DNA of 64,000 nt, taken from contig JBMNVT010000005.1 in the NCBI GenBank assembly GCA_050947015.1, forward strand, positions 1-64,000. The letters are read 5' to 3'. The notes beneath the pieces were generated by a model. The model searched no databases. It saw nothing but the letters and a program-made list of their open reading frames with translations, and was not told the origin of the DNA. The position numbers and the translations under genes are program-made. Position 1 is the first letter of the stretch; each line of letters opens with the position of its first letter. This document shows, in pieces, positions 8,839 to 17,086 of this stretch. Origin of the DNA: CAKXIK01 sp050947015 (GTDB lineage: Bacteria > Bacillota > Clostridia > Oscillospirales > Acutalibacteraceae).

Positions 8839-8884
8839 AGCCCCGGCAGCCGGAGTTTAAATCCGGTTGCCGGGGCTGTGTTTT
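8839..8884 (+). terminator. Strong terminator after htpG
   Basis: AGCCCCGGCAGCCGGA (8839-8854) pairs with TCCGGTTGCCGGGGCT (8862-8877) with one G-U pair and a 7-base loop, followed by GTGTTTT. It lies between the convergent htpG and trmB. Confidence 0.85.
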
Positions 8885-8927
8885 AGCAAAACGAATGAAA
8901 TGCCTGAAAAAAGCGAAAGGCGGGCGT

Positions 8928-9611
8928 TCAGCCGAAAGCAGCGGAGGGATGCTCCGGCAGCTTTTTCGCGATCAGAAATTTAATTGGCACGCCAAGCGAG
9001 GAAAAATGCGCTTCGTGTTCCGTGACAAAGTTTTCAAGGTCGGTTTCGCAGTGCAGGTTGCGCGAAATGTATGTGATCTCGAACCCGCTCTGCTCAAAAT
9101 AGTGCAGGGATTCCTCAAACAGACGGTCGTCGTCGGTCTTGAACCAGATTTCGCCGTCGTCGCGGAGAAAGACACGGTATTTCTTCAGCTGACGTGGGTG
9201 GGTAAGCCGCTTTTTGTGGTCGGAGCCGGTTGGCCATGGATTGCAGAAATTAATAAAAATCCGGTCAACGGTGTCGCGCGCGTCCATTGCGAGAAAAATT
9301 CGTTCAATATCGTGCGCGAACAGCAGGATATTATCCGGTTCCAGATGACGCTGCGCAAAGGCTTCAACGATCTGCCGCCGTGCCACGCCGAGCATGTCGC
9401 TCTTGATATCCACGCCGATAAAGTTGATTTCCGGGTGCGCGGCGGCAGCCTGAGCCAGAAACGCTCCCTTGCCGCAGCCAAGTTCCAACCAGATCGGTTG
9501 TTTGTGTATGAAAACAGAATGCCATTTTCCGGGCATTTCGTTCGGTGTATTGATAAAGAAGGGGCATTCGGCAAGCTCCAGCCTTGCCCAGGGTTTTCTG
9601 CGGATCCGCAT
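8928..9611 (-). CDS. trmB: tRNA (guanine-N7-)-methyltransferase TrmB
   Basis: 227 aa. It starts with the family's typical MRIRRKPWAR; the SAM site is WLELGCGKGAFLAQAA, followed by GVDIKS and the tRNA-binding motif FINFCNPWPTGSDHKKRLTH. It methylates G46 in the variable loop of tRNAs. The open frame extends far upstream, but the start at 9611 is preferred because conserved homology begins there and AAAGGAA lies about 12 bases before it; the ATG four codons earlier is too close to that site. It is convergent with htpG and probably its own transcription unit. Confidence 0.92.
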   Translation of the reverse strand: MRIRRKPWARLELAECPFFINTPNEMPGKWHSVFIHKQPIWLELGCGKGAFLAQAAAAHPEINFIGVDIKSDMLGVARRQIVEAFAQRHLEPDNILLFAHDIERIFLAMDARDTVDRIFINFCNPWPTGSDHKKRLTHPRQLKKYRVFLRDDGEIWFKTDDDRLFEESLHYFEQSGFEITYISRNLHCETDLENFVTEHEAHFSSLGVPIKFLIAKKLPEHPSAAFG

Positions 9612-9819
9612 TGCTGCAACCATTCCTTTCGCCGCGTGTCTGATGTCAGATGATTTTTTCATGATTATAGCAAAAAAACAGCCGGATGTCGAGCTTTGGG
9701 AACAGGTTTGCAGCAGCACGGAAAAACCGTTTGGAAAACGCCGCACATCCTCAGAAGGGGAAAATCCAACCGGTCTGGAAAGAGTTCTTTTCCGGGCAAT
9801 TTTTTTGCAGAAAATTCGG

Positions 9820-9848
9820 TTGTAAAACCGCATTTTTTGTAATACAAT
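9820..9848 (+). promoter_or_regulatory. Sigma-A-type promoter for the small membrane protein and VanY genes
   Basis: TTGTAA (9820-9825), 17-base spacer, TACAAT (9843-9848). Transcription would start near 9855, about 40 bases before the first gene. Confidence 0.6.
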
Positions 9849-9895
9849 ATAAGATATACCGGAACGGATAAAACTCAAAGCACAGGGCGAACGGG

Positions 9896-10120
9896 GTGTG
9901 GAGTGTGGGAAAAAGATATGAAAAAAAACATGGTGTGGTGCGCGGCAAGGCGACGCCCTTTTACAGCAGAAAGGAAGGGAAAAAGCCGGTTCTGTTGTAC
10001 ATTTTGCCGGTTTTGATGGCGCTCGTTCTGTTGGGAACTCTTTATCTTGCCTATCGCGACAGCGCTTCGCCGGGAGAGGGTGTTTCATCCTCCGTTTCCT
10101 CTGTTTTTTCCCAGCTGTAA
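9896..10120 (+). CDS. Small single-pass membrane protein, unknown function
   Basis: 74 aa from a GTG at 9896 (a GTG at 9905 is a possible alternative). The N-terminal third is basic (KRYEKKHGVVRGK), followed by one hydrophobic helix (VLLYILPVLMALVLLGTLYLAY) and a Ser-rich end (SSSVSSVFSQL). The tail is short and outside if the positive-inside rule holds. It lies 30 bp before the VanY-type gene and shares its promoter, so it may work with it at the envelope. I do not recognise a family. The serine-rich end resembles the linker of its neighbour. Confidence 0.6.
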   Translation: MWSVGKRYEKKHGVVRGKATPFYSRKEGKKPVLLYILPVLMALVLLGTLYLAYRDSASPGEGVSSSVSSVFSQL

Positions 10121-10150
10121 AGCAGTGATCTCATCGGAAAGGGATTTTAT

Positions 10151-11176
10151 ATGAAAAAAAAGCGTAGAATCAACAAGAAAAAATATTTTTTGCGTGCGCT
10201 CACTATTTTGCTGCCGGTGATGTTGATTGTCGGCACGGTGTGCGCGGTTTCTTCCTGCGCGGGGCGGCGGGGTGCTTCTTCAGTCGATTCTTCGTCACAG
10301 GACGCATCCTCTGCCGCAGCGTCTTCTGAGAACGCATCTTCCACGGCGGTGTCTTCCGACAATGTATCTTCTGCAATGGCATCTTCCGTTCCGGAGGCTT
10401 CGTCGCAGGTGGAATCGACGGCGGCGTCCTCGCAGCAGGCTGTGTCAAAACCTTCGTCGACCGTGTCGCACGGCACCGGATCAAAAACGAATTCCGGCAT
10501 TTATGCGGGCGTTAAATGGCGCTCGCCTTACGCTCAGACAGCTGATATTTTCAAGCATGGACGGGAATTGATGCTGCTGAATAATTATTATGAGCTGCCG
10601 GAGGATTTTGAGTGGAATCTGGTATTGTGGTCCACAGGGGAAGCAGTGGACGCCATGAGCCTGAACAGCGCTGCCTACGACAAAGTGCAGGCGGTGGATG
10701 CAGCGGCTTATCAGCCGCTGAAGGATATGTTTGCGGCGGCCAGGGCAGCCGGTGTGCCGCTGCAGTTGGTTTCACCCTACCGTAGCATCAGCCTGCAGGA
10801 CCGTTTGTTTGGCAGTCTGGTTACGTCGGGAATGAACGCCGGTCTCAGTCGTGAGGATGCGATCAAAAAGTCCAATGTGCAGCGGACGTTTTCCGGTACC
10901 AGCGAACACAATACCGGCTTGGGGTTCGACCTTTCCTCTTCCGGCAACTGGACGCTGACGCAGGCGTTTGACCAGACGGCGCAGTTTAAATGGCTGCAGC
11001 AGCATGCGGCGGAATATGGGTTTATTCTTCGTTATGCATCGGATAAGGTCAAGATTACCGGCATTATGTATGAACCGTGGCACTACCGTTACGTCGGAGT
11101 GGAAAACGCCAAGCAAATCAAGGCAAAAGGTATGTGTTTAGAAGAATATATCGAATACCTCGATCAGAACGGATAA
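10151..11176 (+). CDS. D-Ala-D-Ala carboxypeptidase, VanY family, probable lipoprotein with Ser-rich linker
   Basis: 341 aa. A basic N-terminus and hydrophobic segment lead to AVSSC (Cys36), a plausible lipobox. Residues about 40-110 are a repetitive Ser/Ala/Asp/Glu linker. The peptidase domain occupies about 145-340 and has SPYRS, the zinc motif SEHNTGLGFD (251-260) and EPWHYR (309-313), the VanY/DacB-type M15 metallopeptidase signature. It trims the terminal D-Ala from peptidoglycan stem peptides outside the membrane. The RBS GGAAAGGG precedes the ATG. A VanY-like protein alone does not imply vancomycin resistance; no vanHAX genes are in the window. Confidence 0.9.
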   Translation: MKKKRRINKKKYFLRALTILLPVMLIVGTVCAVSSCAGRRGASSVDSSSQDASSAAASSENASSTAVSSDNVSSAMASSVPEASSQVESTAASSQQAVSKPSSTVSHGTGSKTNSGIYAGVKWRSPYAQTADIFKHGRELMLLNNYYELPEDFEWNLVLWSTGEAVDAMSLNSAAYDKVQAVDAAAYQPLKDMFAAARAAGVPLQLVSPYRSISLQDRLFGSLVTSGMNAGLSREDAIKKSNVQRTFSGTSEHNTGLGFDLSSSGNWTLTQAFDQTAQFKWLQQHAAEYGFILRYASDKVKITGIMYEPWHYRYVGVENAKQIKAKGMCLEEYIEYLDQNG

Positions 11177-11182
11177 GCCGAT

Positions 11183-11212
11183 CTTACTGGCCTACAAAGA
11201 AAGGCCGGTAAG
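11183..11212 (+). other. Hairpin without T-run downstream of the VanY gene
   Basis: CTTACTGGCCT (11183-11193) pairs with AGGCCGGTAAG (11202-11212), with one G-U pair and an 8-base loop. No T tract follows on either strand, so it is only a possible weak terminator or mRNA-stabilising structure between convergent genes. Confidence 0.4.
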
Positions 11213-11295
11213 GTGAAAAGCCGCATTACAGGAATTATAAAGGCTGCAAAGAAAGGCTTGCGCGATGAATCGGGCGCGGTGTATGCGGCGGAACG

Positions 11296-12393
11296 TTACC
11301 AGTGCCGTGAATCCGGCACAGATATCCATTTACCCCCCTCCAGAACCGACTGTTGGCTGATAAGCCCGGGCAGCGTCATGTCAAGTGCGGCATGTACGTC
11401 AATTGGCACTTTTTTGCCATCGTAAAGCGCATTGATATAGTCGATCATGGTGATAACGTCTGCACCGGAATGGCCGTTCCGGTTATTTTCGTCGGCATGC
11501 ACCCGCCAGATTTCCGGCACGAATTTTTCTTCATGTTTGGAAAGCGCATCCCATGTTTCCCTTTCGCTGATGCCGTCGAGCCAAAGTTCGTTGGTCTGAC
11601 CAAAGCTTTGAAATGCGCCCTTGCTGCCTTCAAGTACATAATTCAGGCCATAAGGGCGAGGGGAAGAAAGATTGTTTTTGATTTTAATCAGGCGGTTTTT
11701 TTCCGTTTTGCAAAGCATCACATAGCTGTTGTCGCGCTGAAGCGGATTGCCGCTTAAATCGCACAGGTTTCGTCCGCTGCCTGCGCAGCAAACACGGGAA
11801 ACACGGTCGTTTGCAAACCAGGAAAGAATCGGCCCAAGCGAGTGAGTACCATAGGTAATTCCCCCGATGTCGTAAAGCCATTTCTTGCGCCACGGCGTTT
11901 TAGAAATCAACTCGCGGCAATCGTGATTATATTCGCCTTCGGCGTAGAACACGTCCCCGAGGAAACCACCGCGCACCATATTGCGCACCACCATATATGG
12001 CCGCATATAGTTGCAGTTTTCGCCCATCATGTACTGTGCTTTGGAGCGCTTGCAGGCGTCCACCAACTGGCGGCATTCCGCAAGGGAAACAGCCGCGGTT
12101 ACTTCGCAGAATACGTTGATGTTCTTTTCCAACGCAAGCAGCGTTTGCGGCACATGCAGCGGCATAGGAGTGCCAATCACTACGGCGTCAAGATCCTCTT
12201 TTTCAAGCATTTCTTCATAGTCGGTGTAACGCTTTACGTCTGGCAGGTCCTTCATCGATTCTGCCATGGTGTCTGCGTTGCGGTCGCAGACGCTGGCGAG
12301 ACGCGCCCGCCCTGTTTTTGAAAATGCATCGAGAAAGGCCCTCGGTCTTCCTCCAATGCCGACAATGCCAAAGTTAAGCAGTTCTTTTCCCAT
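11296..12393 (-). CDS. Gfo/Idh/MocA family oxidoreductase
   Basis: 365 aa. The N-terminal Rossmann fold has GIVGIGGRPRAFLDAF, and the family motif follows as DAVVIGTPMPLHVPQTLLAL, with the cofactor-site region INVFCEVTAAVSLAEC (a variant of the usual EKP). The C-terminal part is the mixed alpha/beta dimerisation and substrate domain. Members oxidise or reduce sugars, inositols or amino sugars with NAD(P). The usual catalytic Lys of EKP is replaced (EVT), so the reaction may differ from a simple dehydrogenase. The start at 12393 has AGGAGG 8 bases upstream. It lies downstream of the sugar ABC genes on the same strand, behind a terminator. Confidence 0.85.
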   Translation of the reverse strand: MGKELLNFGIVGIGGRPRAFLDAFSKTGRARLASVCDRNADTMAESMKDLPDVKRYTDYEEMLEKEDLDAVVIGTPMPLHVPQTLLALEKNINVFCEVTAAVSLAECRQLVDACKRSKAQYMMGENCNYMRPYMVVRNMVRGGFLGDVFYAEGEYNHDCRELISKTPWRKKWLYDIGGITYGTHSLGPILSWFANDRVSRVCCAGSGRNLCDLSGNPLQRDNSYVMLCKTEKNRLIKIKNNLSSPRPYGLNYVLEGSKGAFQSFGQTNELWLDGISERETWDALSKHEEKFVPEIWRVHADENNRNGHSGADVITMIDYINALYDGKKVPIDVHAALDMTLPGLISQQSVLEGGKWISVPDSRHW

Positions 12394-12440
12394 AATCATA
12401 TCCTCCTGTAGTCATTCAAAATAGAAGCGTATTGCGGGAA

Positions 12441-12477
12441 TTTAAAACAATGCCAGTGTCTGCCGACACTGGCATTG
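12441..12477 (-). terminator. Terminator between the sugar-binding protein and the Gfo/Idh gene
   Basis: CAATGCCAGTGTC (12448-12460) and GACACTGGCATTG (12465-12477) form a perfect 13-bp stem with a 4-base loop. On the minus strand TTTTAAATT follows. It ends the binding-protein transcript and may let some read-through reach the Gfo/Idh gene 55 bp further on. Confidence 0.8.
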
Positions 12478-12491
12478 CGGTATTTCTGCAG

Positions 12492-14192
12492 TTATTTTAC
12501 TGCGGCCTTGTTTTCTTCATACAATTTGTTGAAGGCGTCAACCACGGTTTCGGGGTTCAGCTTCTTGTAACCTTCTACCAATTCAGCGTAAGTTGCATCA
12601 AAATCTTCTGCCATGGCGAGCTGAACAGCAGCTTTGTTACGGTAATCAATCATCTGCTGGGCCAGCTTGCCTTCTGCCGAAGTGGGATCAAGCGTTTGAG
12701 AGTTTACAACACCGCTTTTGACCATGGTGATGCCAAAACGGTCATTCTTATACCACATGTCGGATTCGCCCTCCCAACCGTAATGGCTGTAAACCTCTTT
12801 GGCACGGTCAGAAAGCAGTGCACTCTTGTAAGTTTCGTTGCGATACATCTGGTAATACTGGTCGGAAGAATCCATAATACCTGCAGTGCCGAGGAACGGA
12901 AATGCGTTGACGCCTTGCTTATAAGCATAGGTGCCGTCTTCTTTCACTTTTTTGATATAATCCTCAGCAGGAGTGCGGATACCGTCGGATCCGACTGTGT
13001 AATGAACGCCCTCGACTCCGGAACCGATCAATAGCTGTCCTTCGTCAGTAGAAGTATAATTGAGTACTTCCATAACACGTTCCGGGGATTTGCAATTCTT
13101 TGTAATTGCATAGCTGGACCAAATGTAGCTCTGCATTTCGCGGAAGCAGCGGTCTTCACCCGCGTCAATCTGATCCTGAGACATAACCGGCATCCAGACA
13201 TATTCCATTTCCGATGTGCCAGCCTCGCGGAAAGACTGGTTGGCAGTTTGGCAGCCCGCATCATAATACCATACCGATAGAGCACGGCCAGAGGTAGTTT
13301 TTTCGGTTGTTTGCTGTGTCAGGTCAGAAAAACATTCCGTATCCAAAAGACCTTCCCGATAAAGACGGTTAAAGAACCGGAAGGAAGATTTAACATACTT
13401 GTTCAGGAAGTAATCCTCGTATTTGTCTTCCTTGTTGTTGTAGATGACGGCGCCGTTGCCGCCAAGAGCGGTGTATCCGCCTTTTTCATACATAATTGGC
13501 ATAATGCCCTGTACACCGAAGGATTCTGCACCGCAAAACGTCATGCCAACGGTCGGCTGTCCGTTTACGGTCGGGAACTTTTCCATACCGATTTTCAGCA
13601 GATTGATCCATTCGTCTTCGGTCAGAACTTGCGGCCAGCCTGCGGCTTCCAGCACGTCGCTGCGAACCCTTACGTCGCTGCTCAGCGCAATTTGCGGGGA
13701 GTCGCTTTCCCAGGTATAAAGCTTTCCGTCGCCGGAGCCAAGCTTCCAAATCGGAATGGAATCCTTGCGGAAGGTCAAAAAGTCTGTCGCGCCGCACTGA
13801 TGGGCGAGGCTTTCCAGCTCTACGAGCGCGCCGGCCTTGACGTATTTCTGGATATCCTCCGAAAAACGAAGACGCATGATTTCCGGATAATTTCCGCCGG
13901 AAAGCATCAGCGCAACCTGCGCGTCGTAGTCTCCGGTAAAGGACGTAACATGAAAGCTGATGTTAAATTTTTCTTTCAGTACTTTGCCCACCGGCGTATC
14001 TTCGCTGTTAATGGAGTCGCCCTCCGGCTGCATATAGTCGATGATGTATTCTTCCTTGGGCGCGGTGGTTTCGCCCGAATTTGCAGGAGCTGCCGGAGAA
14101 GAAGTGTTGGAGGCCGTTGGGGACTTTGCGCAGCCAACCGAGGATGCCAGCAAAAGCAAGGATAAAAGGATTGCGGGGATTCTCTTTTTCAT
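12492..14192 (-). CDS. Extracellular sugar-binding lipoprotein of an ABC importer (LplA/YtcQ type)
   Basis: 566 aa, the size of the large LplA-like binding proteins. The signal peptide ends in the lipobox SVGC (Cys21), followed by a Ser/Pro/Ala linker and the family-1 binding fold (VALMLSGGNYPEIMRLRFSED near the N-terminus). These proteins bring oligosaccharides or uronides, often from plant or host glycans, to two permeases. Both permeases lie directly upstream, and no ATPase is in the cluster; from family knowledge, a shared MsmX-like ATPase encoded elsewhere usually serves such systems. The gene is followed by a strong terminator. Confidence 0.9.
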   Translation of the reverse strand: MKKRIPAILLSLLLLASSVGCAKSPTASNTSSPAAPANSGETTAPKEEYIIDYMQPEGDSINSEDTPVGKVLKEKFNISFHVTSFTGDYDAQVALMLSGGNYPEIMRLRFSEDIQKYVKAGALVELESLAHQCGATDFLTFRKDSIPIWKLGSGDGKLYTWESDSPQIALSSDVRVRSDVLEAAGWPQVLTEDEWINLLKIGMEKFPTVNGQPTVGMTFCGAESFGVQGIMPIMYEKGGYTALGGNGAVIYNNKEDKYEDYFLNKYVKSSFRFFNRLYREGLLDTECFSDLTQQTTEKTTSGRALSVWYYDAGCQTANQSFREAGTSEMEYVWMPVMSQDQIDAGEDRCFREMQSYIWSSYAITKNCKSPERVMEVLNYTSTDEGQLLIGSGVEGVHYTVGSDGIRTPAEDYIKKVKEDGTYAYKQGVNAFPFLGTAGIMDSSDQYYQMYRNETYKSALLSDRAKEVYSHYGWEGESDMWYKNDRFGITMVKSGVVNSQTLDPTSAEGKLAQQMIDYRNKAAVQLAMAEDFDATYAELVEGYKKLNPETVVDAFNKLYEENKAAVK

Positions 14193-14225
14193 TGTTTTTT
14201 CCCTCCTGAAAAATAATATATTTCA

Positions 14226-14241
14226 CAATGCAATTGCATTG
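14226..14241. repeat. Perfect 16-base palindrome in the permease/binding-protein gap
   Basis: CAATGCAATTGCATTG at 14226-14241 is a perfect palindrome between the second permease stop (14252) and the binding-protein start (14192). It could be an RNA processing hairpin that raises expression of the binding protein relative to the permeases, or a protein-binding site. Confidence 0.4.
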
Positions 14242-14251
14242 CGGCCAACGA

Positions 14252-15181
14252 TTATCCTTTGATGGAGCCGATCAGAATGCCCTTGGCAAAATATTTCTGC
14301 AAAAATGGATAAACACAAAGGATTGGAACGGTTACGACGATGGTCAGCGCCATCTTTGCTGTAGCAGGGTTAAAAACCTGTGCATTCTGCCTGTTTTCCG
14401 CCTCTTGCAGCGAGCTTGCTCTGGTATCGACAAAGGTCATCAATACATACTGCAGCGTATGCAGAGACGGCTTCATGGAGTTATAAATCATGGTATCGCT
14501 GTAGGCGTTCCACTGATTGACGCAGTCGAACAGCAGAACAGCGGCCAGCACCGGCATACAAAGCGGCAGTGTAATCCGAAAGAATATGACGTAATCGTTT
14601 GCGCCGTCAATCAGAGCCGATTCTTCCAGTGCGTCCGGAATGCCTTCCATATACGTTTTAATCAGAATCATATTAAAGGTGCTGAACATCGCGGGAATAA
14701 TATAAACCCAAAAGGTTCCCGCCAGATGCAGCTTTTGCATGAGAACATACATCGGGATCATGCCGCTGGAAAAGTACATGGTCATCGTAACAAAAATAAG
14801 AAAACCTTTGCGGCCGATCAGTCTGCGGCGGGAAAGCGCAAACGCTCCCATCGAGTTGACAAGAAGCGAAAGCAGCGGTCCGAGCGTGCTTCTTGCAATA
14901 GATACCAGCATGGCGCCGCCGATGTCTGCGCTGCCGGAAAGCAATATTGCATATGAGCCGAAGGTAAATCCTCTGGGGTAAAGGAGCAGGCCGGTGCCCA
15001 CCTTGCCGGGGCTGCTCAGGGAGTAGAAGAGAATATAAATAAACGGATATAATGTAATCACAGAAACGAAAAGCATGATAAGAACGACAACAATTTTTAA
15101 AATATAATCTGAAAGACAGCAGGAACGATCGTGGTAGAATTTTTTGTGACGAACAAGCGGCATTGTGGCAGTCTGTTTCAT
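14252..15181 (-). CDS. Sugar ABC transporter permease (LplC/YtcP type)
   Basis: 309 aa with six membrane helices; the first is KIVVVLIMLFVSVITLYPFIYIL. The EAA cytoplasmic loop that contacts the ATPase is visible as EESALIDGANDYVIFFRITLPL (conserved EsaliDGA-x-G-like form). The C-terminus PFLQKYFAKGILIGSIKG is typical for the CarB/YtcP group. The start at 15181 follows AAAGGGG by about 8 bases; the longer ATG at 15205 overlaps the previous gene and lacks a site. It works as a heterodimer with the permease encoded just upstream. Confidence 0.92.
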   Translation of the reverse strand: MKQTATMPLVRHKKFYHDRSCCLSDYILKIVVVLIMLFVSVITLYPFIYILFYSLSSPGKVGTGLLLYPRGFTFGSYAILLSGSADIGGAMLVSIARSTLGPLLSLLVNSMGAFALSRRRLIGRKGFLIFVTMTMYFSSGMIPMYVLMQKLHLAGTFWVYIIPAMFSTFNMILIKTYMEGIPDALEESALIDGANDYVIFFRITLPLCMPVLAAVLLFDCVNQWNAYSDTMIYNSMKPSLHTLQYVLMTFVDTRASSLQEAENRQNAQVFNPATAKMALTIVVTVPILCVYPFLQKYFAKGILIGSIKG

Positions 15182-15197
15182 TGTGCTTCCCCTTTCT

Positions 15198-16121
15198 TCA
15201 AACAAGTGAACGCCCGTTAATCCGTTTTGCCACCAGATTAACCAGGAAGAACATAATCAGGCTGGCAATTGTCTTAATAACGCCTACTGCGGTCGCATAG
15301 GAGTAATCCAGTAATTTTAATCCGTACCGATACACGTAAACGTCAAGCACCTCCATCGTCTGCCAATTGACCGAGTTCGAAAACAGGTTGAATTCTTCAA
15401 AATTAGAAGAAAAAATCCATCCGGAATTCATAATCAACAGCATCACCAAAGTCGGCATCAAACCGGGCAGTGTGATATGGCGTATTTTTTGCATATGAGA
15501 AGCGCCGTCAATGCTGGCCGCCTCATACTGCTCCTGATCGATGCCGGAAATTGCGGCAAGAAAAATAACGCTGTTGTACCCAATGGACTTCCAAAAATTA
15601 ACAAATAGAATGACGCCCCAGGAGTATTTGGCATCGCTTAAAAAATTGATTCCTTTATCAATAAATCCAAGATCCTGCAGCAAAACATTGATGACGCCTG
15701 TCTGCATGGAAAGAAAAGAGTTAAAAATAGAGTAAGTAATAACCCAGGAAACGAAAAAAGGGAAGAAAGAAAACGATTGCACAATTCTGCGCAGGGACGA
15801 GGTACGAACCTCGTTGAGCAGAATTGCAAAGGCACACGCCGTAATCAGGTTAATTGCCAGTGAACTGAGATTAATCACAAGCGTGTTGCGAATGACATAA
15901 GAGGAATCTACCGCCTGAGTAAAGAAGTACGCAAACTGTTTGAACCCGATAAATTCACCGCCGAACATGCTTCCACCGAGCTGATAATCCGTGAACGCCA
16001 TTGCCCAGCCGCCCAACGGAATGTAGCAAAACAGCGTAACAGCCGTCAGCATGGGGATCATCATAATATATAATCTGTGCTGTTCGGCTATTTTTGTAAG
16101 AATGGTCTTCCTTTTTTTCAT
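15198..16121 (-). CDS. Sugar ABC transporter permease (LplB/YteP type)
   Basis: 307 aa, six membrane helices, basic N-terminus MKKRKTILTKIAEQHRLYIMMIP. The EAA loop is YEAASIDGASHMQKIRHITLPGL. This is the first gene of the transporter operon and the partner of the following permease (gap 16 bp). The RBS AAGAGG lies before a double ATG; the in-frame one is at 16121. A minus-strand TATAAT lies upstream at 16205-16200, with no good -35 box. That fits a promoter needing activation, presumably by the AraC-type response regulator encoded next door. Confidence 0.92.
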   Translation of the reverse strand: MKKRKTILTKIAEQHRLYIMMIPMLTAVTLFCYIPLGGWAMAFTDYQLGGSMFGGEFIGFKQFAYFFTQAVDSSYVIRNTLVINLSSLAINLITACAFAILLNEVRTSSLRRIVQSFSFFPFFVSWVITYSIFNSFLSMQTGVINVLLQDLGFIDKGINFLSDAKYSWGVILFVNFWKSIGYNSVIFLAAISGIDQEQYEAASIDGASHMQKIRHITLPGLMPTLVMLLIMNSGWIFSSNFEEFNLFSNSVNWQTMEVLDVYVYRYGLKLLDYSYATAVGVIKTIASLIMFFLVNLVAKRINGRSLV

Positions 16122-16199
16122 TCATTATCACCTCTTGATTTATTTTAACAGAAAATTCTTTACAAAATACCGGACAAAATTATTCTGTTTACATGATAA

Positions 16200-16205
16200 A
16201 TTATA
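16200..16205 (-). promoter_or_regulatory. -10 box of the sugar ABC operon
   Basis: TATAAT on the minus strand about 80 bases before the first permease. No consensus -35 is seen at 16-18 bases, as expected for an activator-dependent promoter. The surrounding 16140-16275 is AT-rich and without genes. Confidence 0.4.
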
Positions 16206-16278
16206 CTTTTTTATAGTTTTAAACAGAAAAAGTGTGTAAATGTTGTGTTTTGTAATACGAATATCATCCAAATCTACC

Positions 16279-16325
16279 AAAAACACCGGCAGGCTTTGTT
16301 TAGATGAAAGCCTGCCGGTGTTTTT
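16279..16325. terminator. Bidirectional terminator between regulator gene and sugar ABC operon
   Basis: AAAAACACCGGCAGGCTTT (16279-16297) and AAAGCCTGCCGGTGTTTTT (16307-16325) form a perfect 19-bp stem with a 9-base loop and T-runs on both strands. Its arm overlaps the stop codon of the regulator gene (16324-16326). Confidence 0.88.
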
Positions 16326-17055
16326 ATTCTTTTGCAGCTCGCCTGCCCGCTTTGTATTCGCCGGGTGAAACGCCGTAAATATCGTGAAAAACACGATAAA
16401 AATAATTGGTGTCCTGATATCCCACACGTTCTGCAATTTCGTAAATGCAAAGCGGGCTTGTTTTTAACAATTCTGCCGCGCGGCGCACTCGGTAAAGATT
16501 CAGCTCATCCCGAAAGTTTGAACCTGTCCGGCAACGAAACAACCTTCCCAGATATGCGGGGTTGTAATTCAGCTGCTGCGCAATGCTTTTCAGACTAATG
16601 TTTTGTGCGTAATTTTCCGCCATAATGCGTTGAATCCGTGCGATCAGGAGTTCCTCCTCATGTGCTTCTGTTTGTGCGCTTTCTTCCAGCTCCCGGTGAA
16701 CATGCATAAGCAGCTCCTGCAAAGCCTGTTCATCGACCGGCTTCAGCAGGTACTCCCGAACGCCCAGGGAAACCGCCTGCCTTGCGTATTCAAAGTCGCG
16801 GTACCCGCTCATCAGAATGGTGACGGTTGGCAGCTGCAGTTCCCGCATTTTTTGCACCAGTTCAATTCCGTCCAGCCCGGGCATGCGAATATCCGCCAGC
16901 AGCACGTCAACCCTTTGGCGCAGTATCATTTCAAGAGCCTGATTTCCGTTTTGAGCACATCCGGCAACTTCAAAACCCAGTTGATTCCAGTCTACAACAA
17001 TCTTCAAACCGGTTCGGATTGCCCGTTCGTCGTCCGCAATAATTACCTGATACAT
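16324..17055 (-). CDS. Response regulator with AraC-type DNA-binding domain (YesN-like)
   Basis: 243 aa. The N-terminal receiver begins MYQVIIADDERAIR with phosphoacceptor Asp55 (LLADIRMPGLDG) and the KPVDE switch region. After a short linker come two HTH motifs (ISLKSIAQQLNYNPAYLGRLFR and IAERVGYQDTNYFYRVFHDIYG). It receives phosphate from the kinase encoded directly upstream and should activate the adjacent sugar importer. The start at 17055 follows GAGAAAGGA; the longer open frame overlaps the kinase gene. It is shorter than many YesN proteins, which have a longer middle region. Confidence 0.92.
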   Translation of the reverse strand: MYQVIIADDERAIRTGLKIVVDWNQLGFEVAGCAQNGNQALEMILRQRVDVLLADIRMPGLDGIELVQKMRELQLPTVTILMSGYRDFEYARQAVSLGVREYLLKPVDEQALQELLMHVHRELEESAQTEAHEEELLIARIQRIMAENYAQNISLKSIAQQLNYNPAYLGRLFRCRTGSNFRDELNLYRVRRAAELLKTSPLCIYEIAERVGYQDTNYFYRVFHDIYGVSPGEYKAGRRAAKE

Positions 17056-17086
17056 TGTTTCATCCTTTCTCAATCGTGCTCCCTGC

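Noticed and set aside
9612..10088. Long N-terminal extension of TrmB
   Set aside because: The frame is open but shows no conserved domain. It would run through the promoter of the divergent operon and lacks a good RBS; TrmB homology begins at 9611.
10151..11176. Vancomycin resistance locus
   Set aside because: Only a VanY-type carboxypeptidase is present. No vanH, vanA/B ligase, vanX or vanRS pair is linked; the kinase at 4858 is tied to a MATE pump.
11213..11425. 70-codon + strand frame after the VanY gene
   Set aside because: It has no RBS or recognisable domain, and its second half is antisense to the Gfo/Idh coding sequence.
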